NCBI GenBank assembly: GCA_964501815.1
Contig: CAZCUR010000003.1
Span: 11,683 to 75,682, forward strand
Length of the DNA: 64,000 bases
Reading direction: 5' to 3'
Source: Geothermobacter sp964501815
GTDB taxonomy: Bacteria; Desulfobacterota; Desulfuromonadia; Desulfuromonadales; Geothermobacteraceae
In this document: one piece after another, positions 21,935 through 30,856 of the stretch
Position numbering within the stretch: the first letter of the stretch is position 1
Layout of the letters: the number at the start of each line of letters is the position of its first letter
Notes under the pieces: generated by a model
Databases searched by the model: none
Told to the model about the DNA's origin: nothing
What the model saw: the letters and a program-made list of their open reading frames with translations, nothing else
Made by a program: the position numbers and the translations under genes

Positions 21935-23665
21935 ATGCCCTTCCTGCACCTGTTTACCGCTCTGGCGGTCATTTTGCTCGCCGCCCTGGTCGGCGGCCGC
22001 ATCGCGGCGCGTTTGCGCCTGCCGCGGGTCACCGGCTATCTTCTGGCCGGCCTGCTGATCGGTCCGTCCCTGGCCCACATCACCGGCTGGCCCGAACTGG
22101 TACCGGCCGATGCCCTGAAGGAACTGCAGGTGGTCGGCACCCTGGCCCTGGCGGTCATCATGGTCAACATCGGCGGCCAGTTCCGTACCGACCAGCTGCG
22201 GCGCTACCGGCGCCGCATCGTCGTCTTCTCCCTGAGTGAAAACCTGGCCACCTTCGTCTGCGTTGCTTTCGGCACCCTGGGGGGCAATCTGGCATTTCTG
22301 CGCCTTGAGGTCGCCAATCTCGGCCTTTTCGGCACCTCCCTGGCGCTGGCGCTGCTGCTCGGCCTGATCGCCATGGCGACAGCCCCGGCCGCAACCCTGA
22401 TGGTGGTGCGTGAATACGAGGCGAGCGGTCCGGTCACCAACACCCTTTTGACCCTGATCGGACTGAACAATCTCGCCTCGGTCATCCTGTTTCTGATCGC
22501 CGAACACCTGATCGTGCACGGCGTTCACGACCTTCTGATCCTGGCACGGCTCCTGTTCGCCCCCATCCTGATCGGTGCCGTGCTGGGGTTCGTGGTCTCG
22601 GTCTGGACCCAGAAGCTGGAACAGGTGACCGAATACAAGATTCTGCTGCTGGGCGGTGTCGCCACCTGCGTCGCCGCCTGCAGCGCCCTTGATGTCGACA
22701 GCCTGCTGGCCAGCCTGGTCCTTGGTATGGTCCTGGCCAACAGCTCGCCGCGCTGGCACCGGCTGGTCGAAGCCCTGCGCCAGATCGACTATCCGCTCTA
22801 CGTCATCTTTTTCGTGCTTGCCGGCGCCAACCTTCACCTCGACACCCTGGTTCAAATCGGCCTTCTGGGCCTCGTCTACGTCCTGATGCGGATTGCCGGC
22901 AAACTGGCAGGCGCCTGGCTCGGCGCCCGGCTGGGAGAGTTCGGGCCGGCGCACAGACGCTGGATGGGCATGACCCTGATGGCCCAGGCCGGCGTCGCCA
23001 TCGGCCTGTCTGAAGGGCTGGCCGCCGCCTGGCCGGAAGGGGGTCACCTGGTCCAGACGGTGGTCCTGGGGGCCGTGGTCCTGTTCGAAATCGGCGGGCC
23101 GCTGGCGGTGCGCCACGGTCTGGTACACAGTGGTGAGGTCCCCCTGCTCTCTCTTTTGAGCAAGCAGGCGCCCCAGGGGGCCCTGGAAGGTCTCCACTCC
23201 GTCGTCCATCACTTCCGCGCCGCCCTCGGCCTGCCGGCCGGTCACAAGGTCGACCATCCCGGCGACATCCTGGTCCGTCACATCATGCGCCGCAATGTCG
23301 AAACCATTCGCAACGATACCGGCTATCACGAACTGCTGCGTCTGGTGGCCCACAGCAGCTACGACCGCTTTCCGGTGGTCGACCGGGAAGATCGGTTCAT
23401 CGGCATGGTCGACTATACCGAAATCCGCAGCCTGCTGTTTGAACCCGACCTGGCCAGTCTGGTGGTTGCCAGCGACCTGGTCTCTCCGACGGCACTGACC
23501 GTCACCCCGGACCTGTCCCTGAAAGACGTTCTCGACCTCTTTCACCAGCATCGGGATGTCAGCTATGTACCGGTGGTTGCCCAAGAGGACCCACAGCGCC
23601 TGCTCGGCATTTTGAGCCAGAACGATGTCCTGGCCGCGTTCCGCCGGCTTGCCGAGGACGCCTGA
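21935..23665 (+). CDS. CPA2-family cation/proton antiporter with CBS domain pair
   Basis: 576 residues. About twelve hydrophobic segments form a KefB/NapA-like exchanger (RLRLPRVTGYLLAGLLIGPS at the start, later MAQAGVAIGLSEGLAAAWPEG). Residues from about 450 carry two CBS motifs (DILVRHIMRRNVETIR... FPVVDREDRFIGMVDYTEI and VSPTALTVTPDLSLKDVLDLF... VPVVAQEDPQRLLGILSQNDVL) that probably bind adenine nucleotides and gate transport. The transported ion (K+ or Na+) cannot be told. The ATG at 21935 has only a weak ribosome site; a TTG at 21899 is an alternative. It is followed by a bidirectional terminator. Confidence 0.85.
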   Translation: MPFLHLFTALAVILLAALVGGRIAARLRLPRVTGYLLAGLLIGPSLAHITGWPELVPADALKELQVVGTLALAVIMVNIGGQFRTDQLRRYRRRIVVFSLSENLATFVCVAFGTLGGNLAFLRLEVANLGLFGTSLALALLLGLIAMATAPAATLMVVREYEASGPVTNTLLTLIGLNNLASVILFLIAEHLIVHGVHDLLILARLLFAPILIGAVLGFVVSVWTQKLEQVTEYKILLLGGVATCVAACSALDVDSLLASLVLGMVLANSSPRWHRLVEALRQIDYPLYVIFFVLAGANLHLDTLVQIGLLGLVYVLMRIAGKLAGAWLGARLGEFGPAHRRWMGMTLMAQAGVAIGLSEGLAAAWPEGGHLVQTVVLGAVVLFEIGGPLAVRHGLVHSGEVPLLSLLSKQAPQGALEGLHSVVHHFRAALGLPAGHKVDHPGDILVRHIMRRNVETIRNDTGYHELLRLVAHSSYDRFPVVDREDRFIGMVDYTEIRSLLFEPDLASLVVASDLVSPTALTVTPDLSLKDVLDLFHQHRDVSYVPVVAQEDPQRLLGILSQNDVLAAFRRLAEDA

Positions 23666-23686
23666 CACACCTGCGGTTTCGCCACC

Positions 23687-23723
23687 AAAAAAGGGGCGGC
23701 CCTCTGGCAGGGCTGCCCCTTTT
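23687..23723. terminator. Bidirectional intrinsic terminator
   Basis: GGGGC-G-GCCCT (23693-23703) pairs with AGGGC-T-GCCCC (23709-23719) around a five-base loop, with six A on the left and four T on the right. It lies between the ends of the antiporter gene (+) and cpoB (-), serving both. Confidence 0.8.
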
Positions 23724-23750
23724 CCGCGTCGAACTTCAGGTGCAAAAGCG

Positions 23751-24548
23751 CTACTTCTTCATCAGCTCCTTTGCCTTGGCCGCCTCCGGTGATTTCGGAA
23801 AACGCTCGATCAGCTTGCCCCAGATGGCCTTTGCGTTCCCGGCATCCCCCAGCGCCCTGAAGGCCAGGCCCTGCTTGAGCAAAGCCGAGGCCACCTTGGG
23901 ATGGTCGCCGAATTTTTCAATGACATCCTGAAACTGCAGAATGGCATTTTCATACTTCTTCTCGCCATACCAGGCCTCGCCGATCCAGTAGGTGGCGTTC
24001 ACCGCCAGGGCGTGGTCGGGCCAGCGCTTGAGAAAATCGGTCATCACCGCCCTGCCGCCGGCAAAGTCGGTACCGGCCCGGATCAGGTCGAGCCCCTTCT
24101 GGTAGACCGATTCCGGGGTCTGCGCTTCGGGAGGGGCCTGCGCGGCAGCAGGCACCTCGGATTTGCGGGCTTCAAGAGCGGCCAGACGTTCTTCCAGGGC
24201 CTTGACCTTGAAGCGCAGCTCTTCCTGGAGGGCATTGATCTGCTGCTCAAGTTTTCTGCGGTCGGCAGCCTGTTCCTCCACCTGGCCCTGCAGGGTCAGA
24301 ACCTGCTGGCGAAACGCGTCAAAATCGGCGCGCATGTCCGCCTGACTGCGGGCAAGAGCCTGCATCTGGTCGCCACCGCCGCCGGAAACCTCCTTGCGCA
24401 GCGCGACCACGGCCCGCTCGCTTTCTGCCAGCCGACGCTTCATCTCGTTCAGATCACTGCGTATCTTGTCCACCTGCCGGCTGTCGACACAACCACCAAT
24501 GACCAGAAGGGCGGCAAAGAGCAAAATCAGTGTTCGCATTCGGTTCAT
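23751..24548 (-). CDS. cpoB: Tol-Pal system coordinator CpoB/YbgF (here with a lipobox)
   Basis: 265 residues. A lipoprotein signal (LLFAALLVIGGC) is followed by a long coiled coil (about 25-130: KIRSDLNEMKRRLAESER... QQINALQEELRFKVKALEERL) that forms the trimerisation region, and a C-terminal TPR domain (SVYQKGLDLIRAGTDFAGG, AVNATYWIGEAWYGEKKYENAI). CpoB links outer-membrane constriction by Tol-Pal with septal peptidoglycan synthesis. Most proteobacterial CpoB are periplasmic rather than lipid-anchored; the LVIGGC box suggests an anchored form here. It is the last gene of the tol cluster, after pal. Confidence 0.9.
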   Translation of the reverse strand: MNRMRTLILLFAALLVIGGCVDSRQVDKIRSDLNEMKRRLAESERAVVALRKEVSGGGGDQMQALARSQADMRADFDAFRQQVLTLQGQVEEQAADRRKLEQQINALQEELRFKVKALEERLAALEARKSEVPAAAQAPPEAQTPESVYQKGLDLIRAGTDFAGGRAVMTDFLKRWPDHALAVNATYWIGEAWYGEKKYENAILQFQDVIEKFGDHPKVASALLKQGLAFRALGDAGNAKAIWGKLIERFPKSPEAAKAKELMKK

Positions 24549-24563
24549 GGCCTCACCTCAAGC

Positions 24564-24589
24564 AAAAAGGGCCGCGCATGGCGCGGCCC
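24564..24589 (-). terminator. Intrinsic terminator between pal and cpoB
   Basis: GGGCCGCGC/GCGCGGCCC, a 9-bp perfect stem with a three-base loop (24569-24577 with 24581-24589), followed on the - strand by five T (24564-24568). It should uncouple much of cpoB from pal transcription. Confidence 0.8.
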
Positions 24590-24613
24590 CGGTCGGACGT
24601 GAACTGCTTTGGT

Positions 24614-25171
24614 TTACCGGACCGCCTTGAATTCGGCCCGGCGGTTTTTGGCCCAGGCCTCCTCGTTGTGGCCCGGATCGAGGGGCATCTCCTCACCGTA
24701 GCTGATGATGCTCAGCCGGTCGGCGGGGACCCCGAGCGAGACCAGATAGTCACGGGCGGCCACGGCGCGGCGCTCACCCAGGGCGAGGTTGTATTCATCG
24801 GAACCACGCTCGTCGCAATGTCCTTCGATGCGCACCTTCAGGTCAGGGTTGGCCTTGAGCAGCGCAGCATTGGCGGCGAGAATGTCGCGTGCTTCGGGGG
24901 ACAGGGTGAACTGGTCAAAATCGAAATGAATCCGCTGCAGCTGGCGGGCAACGGCCTCCAGGTCTGCCGGCACCTGGTCCTGAACCGCACTCTCGGTCAC
25001 CTGCTGGCCGGCAACCCCGCTCGGCTGTTCACTGGCGACCTGGGTTTCCTGAACCGGCTGCTGGACGGCGGTTTCCGTCTCTGTCACTGCCGGCTTTTTG
25101 GCGCAACCAACCACCAACAGGGAACACAGCGCGACCATGGCAATCCACTGCAAAACGACAATTTTCCTCAT
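24614..25171 (-). CDS. pal: Peptidoglycan-associated lipoprotein Pal
   Basis: 185 residues. Lipoprotein signal MRKIVVLQWIAMVALCSLLVVGC, a Gln/Val-rich linker, then an OmpA-like domain (IHFDFDQFTLSPEARDILAANAALLKANPDLKVRIEGHCDERGSDEYNLALGERR as read in shorter stretches) with the diaminopimelate-binding aspartate/arginine pattern in CDERGSDEYNLALGERRA. Pal anchors the outer membrane to the wall and binds TolB. AAAGGAG precedes the ATG at 25171; a longer frame upstream lacks a signal peptide. It lies 120 bases after tolB. Confidence 0.95.
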   Translation of the reverse strand: MRKIVVLQWIAMVALCSLLVVGCAKKPAVTETETAVQQPVQETQVASEQPSGVAGQQVTESAVQDQVPADLEAVARQLQRIHFDFDQFTLSPEARDILAANAALLKANPDLKVRIEGHCDERGSDEYNLALGERRAVAARDYLVSLGVPADRLSIISYGEEMPLDPGHNEEAWAKNRRAEFKAVR

Positions 25172-25291
25172 GGTGTTCCACTCCTTTCGAACGGCTATCG
25201 TCAAAAGACTTTTTTGTTCCAATGAAACTAAAACAGCTCGATTATACAGAACGACTGTGAAAAGACAAGGAATTCCGCCCCGCAAGGCCCG

Positions 25292-26584
25292 TCAGTAGCG
25301 CGGCGACCAGGCCGGGTGGTTGCAGTTTCCGGCCTTCGGCGTGATATTCCAGCTGCCGGTGCCGTCGGCGCGCATGAGGAAGAGCTCCTTGCGGCCCGAG
25401 GCATCCGATGAATAGACAAGGTAGCGCCCATCCGGGCTCCAGCGCGGATGTTCCTTGTTCCCGGGGCCGAAGGTCAGGCGTCGTTCGTCGCTGCCGTCGG
25501 GACGAATGGTGTAGATATCGAACCGACCGTCCTGTTTGCGGGTAAAGGCGATACGGTCCCCCTTGGGCGACCAGGCCGGGGTGGCGTTGTACTTGCCTTC
25601 CAGGGTCAGCCTTCGCACGCTGCCATCGGCCTCGCGAATAAAGATATGGGGATTGCCGCGCCGGTTGGAGACAAAAGCGAGCCGGCGACCATCGGGTGCC
25701 CAGCTTGGGTCGATGTCGATACCCCAGTGCCGGGTCAGGCGCTGAAGAATTTTGCCTGAAGCCTCCAGCAGATAGATTTCCGGGTCACCATCCTTGGACA
25801 GGGTCAGGGCGATGTGATCGTCCACCGGACTGAAACGCCCGCCGACATTGAGCCCTTTGCGGCTGGAGATGCGCCGCTCCCTGCCGGTATAGATCTCCTT
25901 GAGATAGAGGTTGGTGTTGCCGTCCCGGTAGCTGGTGAAAAGGACCTTGCGGCCGTCGGCGGAAAAGTCGGGGTTGAGCACAATGGAGCGATGGTTGGTG
26001 AGCCGCACGGGGTTGTGGCCGTCCACATCCATCACATATAGCTCTTTGCGGCCGGTGGCATCGCTGACAAAGGCGATGCGGGTCGAAAACGGTCCCGGCT
26101 CACCGGTCAGCACCTTGAGCACCTGATCGGCAAAGGTGTGGGCCATGCGCCTCACATCCCGAACTCGGCCGACATAGCGACGGCCGTCGAGCAGGCGCCG
26201 GGCACGGACATCAAACAGGCGCGCCTCGATAATCAGCTGCTCGCCAACCACCCGGTAGCCGCCCTTGATGAGCATTTCAGCGCCAAGCAGGCGCCATTCG
26301 GCAAAATCGATGTCGATGGACAGAAGTCCGGGGCGGCCGGCGTCAGCGAGAAAGGCCCGGCGGTCGATCAGGCGGAACAGCCCGGAAAAGACCAGGTCGT
26401 TTTCCAGCACCTGGTTGAATTCGGCAATCAGCTCCGGTTGCCCCTGAGTCTCCAGGGAAAGAAAAGGGACCAGCGCCAGGGGTATTTCCTGTTGCCCCGG
26501 AGCACTGATTTCGATCTCGGCCCGGACCGGCAGGGCCCAGGCCAGAAGAACCAACAGAAGCCAAAACCGGCGGATTGCGTTCAC
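25292..26584 (-). CDS. tolB: Tol-Pal translocation protein TolB
   Basis: 430 residues. Signal peptide (RRFWLLLVLLAWALPVRA), an N-terminal alpha/beta domain (VPFLSLETQGQPELIAEFNQ) and a six-bladed beta propeller with repeated WSPDGRR/FVSDATGRKELYVMD/NPDFSADGRKVLF units. TolB is periplasmic and bridges Pal and TolA. The start is a GTG at 26584 whose TGA overlap (GTGA) with the tolA stop indicates translational coupling. Confidence 0.96.
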   Translation of the reverse strand: MNAIRRFWLLLVLLAWALPVRAEIEISAPGQQEIPLALVPFLSLETQGQPELIAEFNQVLENDLVFSGLFRLIDRRAFLADAGRPGLLSIDIDFAEWRLLGAEMLIKGGYRVVGEQLIIEARLFDVRARRLLDGRRYVGRVRDVRRMAHTFADQVLKVLTGEPGPFSTRIAFVSDATGRKELYVMDVDGHNPVRLTNHRSIVLNPDFSADGRKVLFTSYRDGNTNLYLKEIYTGRERRISSRKGLNVGGRFSPVDDHIALTLSKDGDPEIYLLEASGKILQRLTRHWGIDIDPSWAPDGRRLAFVSNRRGNPHIFIREADGSVRRLTLEGKYNATPAWSPKGDRIAFTRKQDGRFDIYTIRPDGSDERRLTFGPGNKEHPRWSPDGRYLVYSSDASGRKELFLMRADGTGSWNITPKAGNCNHPAWSPRY

Positions 26585-27413
26585 TGTTGCAGTTCCTTCA
26601 GATTGAAGACAATGGTTTCGCGAATCTCGTGTCCGGGCGGCGGCTCGAGCCGGTCGACGCTGCGAATCGCCCGGGTCACCGAGCTGTCGAACAGCCGGTC
26701 GCCCGATTCCTTTGTCACCGTGTAATCGCGCAGATAGCCGCGGGCGTCGTAGACCACTTCAACCGTCGTTTCCAGGTCCAGCCCCCCGACCTGGTAGGGC
26801 GACAGGGCCCAGGCCTGCTTGTAGGCCTGCTGCAGCCAGAGCCGGTAGCCGACCCCCTGCTGGTCACCGGTCCCCTTTTCCTCGCCGAGCGGCGCGTCGC
26901 TCGCGGCGCTGCGTGTGTCCTTGGCGGCCAAAGCGGCCAGCTGCTGTTTAAGCGCCTCCCTCTCTTTGGCCCGTCTCAGTTTGTCGATGGCGCTCTCGAC
27001 CTGGCGATAATCCTGCTTCGGCACGGCCTTCGGCTTCGGTTTGGCCGGTTTCGTCCTGATAACCGGGGCTTTGGGGGCCACTTTTTTGACCACCTTTTTG
27101 ACCACCGGTTTGGGTTTCGGCCTGGGCTTGGGTTTCGGTTTGGCAGCAACTTTCTTGACCACTTTTTTCGCGGTCTTTTTCTTTTTCACCCGGCCGTCGG
27201 GCCGACCGGCCTGCGGTCGGGCCACCGGCAGGTTGACCAGGTCGACCATGTAGGCCGGGGGCGGCGGCGCGGACCGGTGCGGGACCAGATAGCCGCCGAA
27301 CACCAGGCCGATCAGCAGATGCAGCACCAGGGAAGCGGCCAGCATGGTCCCCAGCCCGGGATCGCGGCCGGCCGCATCGGTGCGCCAACGCCGATTATCC
27401 CTTCCTGCGGATT

Positions 27414-27417
<4 letters not shown>
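26581..27417 (-). CDS. tolA: TolA, energy-transducing inner-membrane protein
   Basis: 278 residues. One N-terminal membrane helix (TMLAASLVLHLLIGLVFGGY), a Lys/Pro-rich periplasmic spacer (VKKKKTAKKVVKKV, KPKPKPRPKPKPVVKK) in place of the long helix of E. coli TolA, and a C-terminal TonB/TolA fold (LETTVEVVYDARGYLRDYTVTKESGDRLFD). It couples TolQR proton flow to TolB/Pal. The GTG start at 27417 overlaps the tolR stop (GTGA). Confidence 0.9.
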
Positions 27418-27842
<425 letters not shown>

Positions 27843-27846
27843 GGCC

Positions 27847-28512
27847 TTAACCGCGCCCTATGCGCTGGACGATGTTGAGAAATTCCTGGCTGAAGTTGTC
27901 CATCTCTCCGGTCAGGACATTCACCTTGCTGACAAAGTGGTTGTAGGCGACCACGGCCGGGATGGCCGCCACCAGGCCGATGGCGGTGGCGATCAGGGCC
28001 TCGGAAATGCCCGGCGCCACCACCGCCAGCGAGGCGCTGCCGGTTTTGCCGATGCCGTGGAAGGAATCCATGATGCCCCAGACAGTGCCGAACAGACCGA
28101 TGAACGGGGCTGTGGAACCGGTGGTCGCCAGAAAGGTGAGATAGCGCTCCAGACGCTGGGTTTCGCTGGTCATGGCCCGGCGCAGGGCGCGGGCGACGTT
28201 GTCGGCCCGGCCGAGGTCGGCCACCGCCCCCCCGGTTTCCGTTGCCGGTCTCTGACTGCGGGCCAGCTCACGGTAGCCCTCACGAAACAGCACCGCCAGC
28301 GGCGAATGGGCGTACTCCTTCAGTCCATGGCCCACCGCCTCGAAGCTCTTTTTCGACCAGAAGAAATCGAGAAACCGCTCCGACTCGATGATGGCGCGCC
28401 GCACCACGCGAAACTTGAGCAGGATAATGGCCCAGGAGACGATGGAAAAATAGGCGAGTATCAGCAGGACCAGCTTGACGACCGGTCCGGCACCGAGAAT
28501 CAGTTCCAGCAA
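27847..28512 (-). CDS. tolQ: TolQ, ExbB-family proton-channel subunit
   Basis: 221 residues with three membrane helices: near residues 10-30 (LVLLILAYFSIVSWAIILL), about 125-150 (FLATTGSTAPFIGLFGTVWGIM) and about 165-190 (EALIATAIGLVAAIPAVVAYN). The start is an unusual TTG at 28512 (TTG-CTG-GAA-CTG) preceded by AAGGAGG five bases upstream; no ATG fits the N-terminus as well. It is the first gene of the tolQRABpal-cpoB cluster. Confidence 0.94.
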   Translation of the reverse strand: MLELILGAGPVVKLVLLILAYFSIVSWAIILLKFRVVRRAIIESERFLDFFWSKKSFEAVGHGLKEYAHSPLAVLFREGYRELARSQRPATETGGAVADLGRADNVARALRRAMTSETQRLERYLTFLATTGSTAPFIGLFGTVWGIMDSFHGIGKTGSASLAVVAPGISEALIATAIGLVAAIPAVVAYNHFVSKVNVLTGEMDNFSQEFLNIVQRIGRG

Positions 28513-28599
28513 GGGGTCCTCCTTGAGATATCGGCGAGCTGTCTGCGGCCCGGACGACGCGCCGCAAAATCGGAATTATCAATCATGGCCCGGGGCAAG

Positions 28600-29316
28600 T
28601 CAACGTGCGGAACCACAGCCCGAAACCGGCAGCACCCCGTCGAGGCAACCGCGCAGGTGGCGGGCCGCGCGGCCTTCGGGGGAGCGGGTCAGCAAGGCGG
28701 CCAAAGCGGCACCGTCATCGAGATCGTACCAGGCTCCGACCTCCCGGTAACGCAGGCCCGCCCCGGCCGCCCGCCGGCGGGTCAGGTCCAGAACCTGATC
28801 GCTGCTCCAGGGGATGTCTTCGAACATCTGCGGACAGGGACGGCTCCAGCCGACCAGCACATAGCCGCCGTCATCGGCCGGAATGGTGACGGCGTCATGC
28901 TCCTCCAGGGCCTCCATGGCCTGTCCGACCAGCTCCAGGGGCAGATCGGGGCTGTCGGTCCCAACCAGGGCGGCGCTGCGGGCCCCGGCCTGCAGCAGGG
29001 TCTCAAGGGCACGCCCCATACGTTCGCCCAAATCCCCGCTTCCCTGCGGCAGCCGGATGAGCGCGGGAAACCGCCGGGCAAACCAATCAGGATCGCCATC
29101 AAAAAAAAGGACCACCGGCCAGGCGGCCTGCTGCAGGCGCAGGAGCGTTTCCTCCAGGCAGACGTCATAAAAGGCGGCCGCCTGCTCAAAGGTCAGGGGC
29201 GGGCAGAGACGGGTCTTGACCCGCCCGGCGCACGGCTGCTTGGCGAAGACACCCAAGGCCTGTGATCCTGTCACAAGGGTGGGAAGTTGATTCCCGGATG
29301 CAGACTTTTCCACCAT
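28600..29316 (-). CDS. DUF2064/TIGR04282-type glycosyltransferase
   Basis: 238 residues from the ATG at 29316. It belongs to the nucleotide-diphospho-sugar transferase fold seen in the family described for arsenosugar synthesis: LGVFAKQPCAGRVKTRLCPPL (nucleotide-binding start), GDLGERMGRALETLL, ALVGTDSPDLPLELV and IPADDGGYVLVGWSRP. The acceptor is unknown. Starts upstream exist in the frame, but they would run into the folE2 end; the ATG at 29316 lacks a strong ribosome site. It sits 21 bases after folE2. Confidence 0.75.
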   Translation of the reverse strand: MVEKSASGNQLPTLVTGSQALGVFAKQPCAGRVKTRLCPPLTFEQAAAFYDVCLEETLLRLQQAAWPVVLFFDGDPDWFARRFPALIRLPQGSGDLGERMGRALETLLQAGARSAALVGTDSPDLPLELVGQAMEALEEHDAVTIPADDGGYVLVGWSRPCPQMFEDIPWSSDQVLDLTRRRAAGAGLRYREVGAWYDLDDGAALAALLTRSPEGRAARHLRGCLDGVLPVSGCGSAR

Positions 29317-29326
29317 TTCCACAGAG

Positions 29327-29335
29327 TTATCCACA
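29327..29335 (+). promoter_or_regulatory. Perfect DnaA box between folE2 and the glycosyltransferase
   Basis: TTATCCACA, with a partial second copy (ATTTCCACA) at 29315-29323. A single 9-mer match may be chance; it is recorded because its neighbour is close and both are on the same strand. Confidence 0.35.
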
Positions 29336-29336
29336 T

Positions 29337-30119
29337 TCAGCCTTGCCGACCGGGCCAGCAGACCTGCGCATAGGCGGAATGGTTGTGAATCGACTCGAAA
29401 TTCTCGCATTCGACCCGGAACCAGGTGATGCGCTCGTCGGCGCGCAGGAGCACCGTCGCCTCACGCACAATATCCTCAACAAACATCGGATTGGCATAGG
29501 CCTGTTCCGTAACCGCTTTTTCGTCTTTGCGCTTGAGCAGGGCATAAACCGGCGCACTGCCGCACTGTTCCACCAGTTCCACCAGCTCCTCGATCCAGAC
29601 ATGTTCGCGGTAACGGACGGTGACCCGGACATTGCTGCGCTGGTTGTGGGCGCCCGCGTCGCTGATCTCCCGGGAACAGGGGCACAGGGAGGTGACCGGC
29701 ACATTGACTTCGAGAACGAAGTCGAAATCGGCGGCGAGGCTGGCAACCATACGGCACTGGTACTCCATCAGTGCCCTGGCGCCGGAGACCGGAGCGGCTT
29801 TTTCGATAAAATAGGGGAAATCGAGTTCAATATGGGCCCGGTCCGACTCAAGCCGGGTTTTCATCTCGACCAGCACCTCTTCGAGCCGGTCGACGGAAAC
29901 GGCTCCGTGGTAACGGTTGAGGATTTCGATAAACCGGCTCATATGGGTGCCCTTGAAGTGTTCGGGCAGATCGACGTACATGTTGACCCGGGCGACAGTG
30001 TGCTGCCATTGCCGCTGGCGGTCCTGCACCACAACCGGGTAACGCAGTCCCTTGACACCGACCTTGTCGATGGGAACCCGGCGCGCGTCCGCCGCATTCT
30101 GCAAATCGGGCATGCTCAT
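29337..30119 (-). CDS. folE2: GTP cyclohydrolase FolE2 (type IB)
   Basis: 260 residues. FolE2 (metal-flexible GCYH-IB) converts GTP to dihydroneopterin triphosphate for folate and queuosine routes. The conserved active-site cysteine lies in VPVTSLCPCSREISDAGAHNQRS, with FESIHNHSAYAQV near the C-terminus. The ATG at 30119 overlaps the queC stop by four bases (ATGA), which ties it to preQ0 synthesis, whose first step is the same reaction. Confidence 0.95.
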   Translation of the reverse strand: MSMPDLQNAADARRVPIDKVGVKGLRYPVVVQDRQRQWQHTVARVNMYVDLPEHFKGTHMSRFIEILNRYHGAVSVDRLEEVLVEMKTRLESDRAHIELDFPYFIEKAAPVSGARALMEYQCRMVASLAADFDFVLEVNVPVTSLCPCSREISDAGAHNQRSNVRVTVRYREHVWIEELVELVEQCGSAPVYALLKRKDEKAVTEQAYANPMFVEDIVREATVLLRADERITWFRVECENFESIHNHSAYAQVCWPGRQG

Positions 30120-30805
30120 GGGCGATTCTCCACGCTATAGGCCGCCGGGTCTTTGACCCCGACTTCGGCAAACCCTTTCAGCCGTAACTGGCACGAGTCG
30201 CAGCGACCGCAGGCCCGCCCGGAAGGATCCGGATCATAACAGGAATGGGTCAGCGCATAGTCGACCCCCAGCTCAAGACCACGGCGGATGATATCAGCCT
30301 TGCTCAGGTGCAAAAGGGGAGCATGGATATGATAGCGACCCCGGCCTTCCACCGCGGCGGCCGTGGCCAGGTTGGCCAGCTGTTCCCAGGCCTGGATGTA
30401 CTCCGGGCGGCAGTCGGGATAGCCGGAATAGTCCAGAGCGTTGACGCCGATGTAGATATCGAAGGCGCCGAGCACCTCGGCCCAGGCCAGGGCGAAGGAG
30501 AGAAAGATGGTATTGCGCGCCGGCACATAGGTTACCGGGATGGCTTCATCGATCGGCCGGTCCTTGGGGACCTCGATATCGGCGGTCAGGGCGCTGCCGC
30601 CAAAGGCGCGCAGGTCGATATCGACGATGCGATGTTCGGCGGCACCGACCAGGGGCGCATAGCGGGTTGCCTTGTCGAGTTCGACCGTATGGCGCTGGCC
30701 GTAGCGAAAACTGAGAGCGTAGGGCTCAAACCCCTCCCGGCGGGCTATGGCCAGGCAGGTGGTCGAATCGAGCCCCCCGCTGTAGAGAACAACGGCTTTT
30801 TTCAT
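30116..30805 (-). CDS. queC: 7-cyano-7-deazaguanine synthase QueC
   Basis: 229 residues. QueC turns 7-carboxy-7-deazaguanine into preQ0 using ATP and ammonia. Visible: the pyrophosphatase loop VVLYSGGLDSTTCLAI, SFRYGQRH, IYIGVNALDYSGYPDCRPEY and the zinc site HSCYDPDPSGRACGRCDSC. The ATG at 30805 follows CAGGA; an in-frame TTG at 30811 is less likely. It is followed by folE2. Confidence 0.96.
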   Translation of the reverse strand: MKKAVVLYSGGLDSTTCLAIARREGFEPYALSFRYGQRHTVELDKATRYAPLVGAAEHRIVDIDLRAFGGSALTADIEVPKDRPIDEAIPVTYVPARNTIFLSFALAWAEVLGAFDIYIGVNALDYSGYPDCRPEYIQAWEQLANLATAAAVEGRGRYHIHAPLLHLSKADIIRRGLELGVDYALTHSCYDPDPSGRACGRCDSCQLRLKGFAEVGVKDPAAYSVENRP

Positions 30806-30856
30806 CGGCAAATCCTGTTTTTCAGCTCATGGCCAAAGGAGGCCTCTGGCCTGTGG

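Noticed and set aside
21761..23668. Long - strand open frame opposite the CPA2 antiporter
   Set aside because: Antisense shadow with glutamine/glycine-rich nonsense composition; the + strand encodes clear transmembrane and CBS domains.
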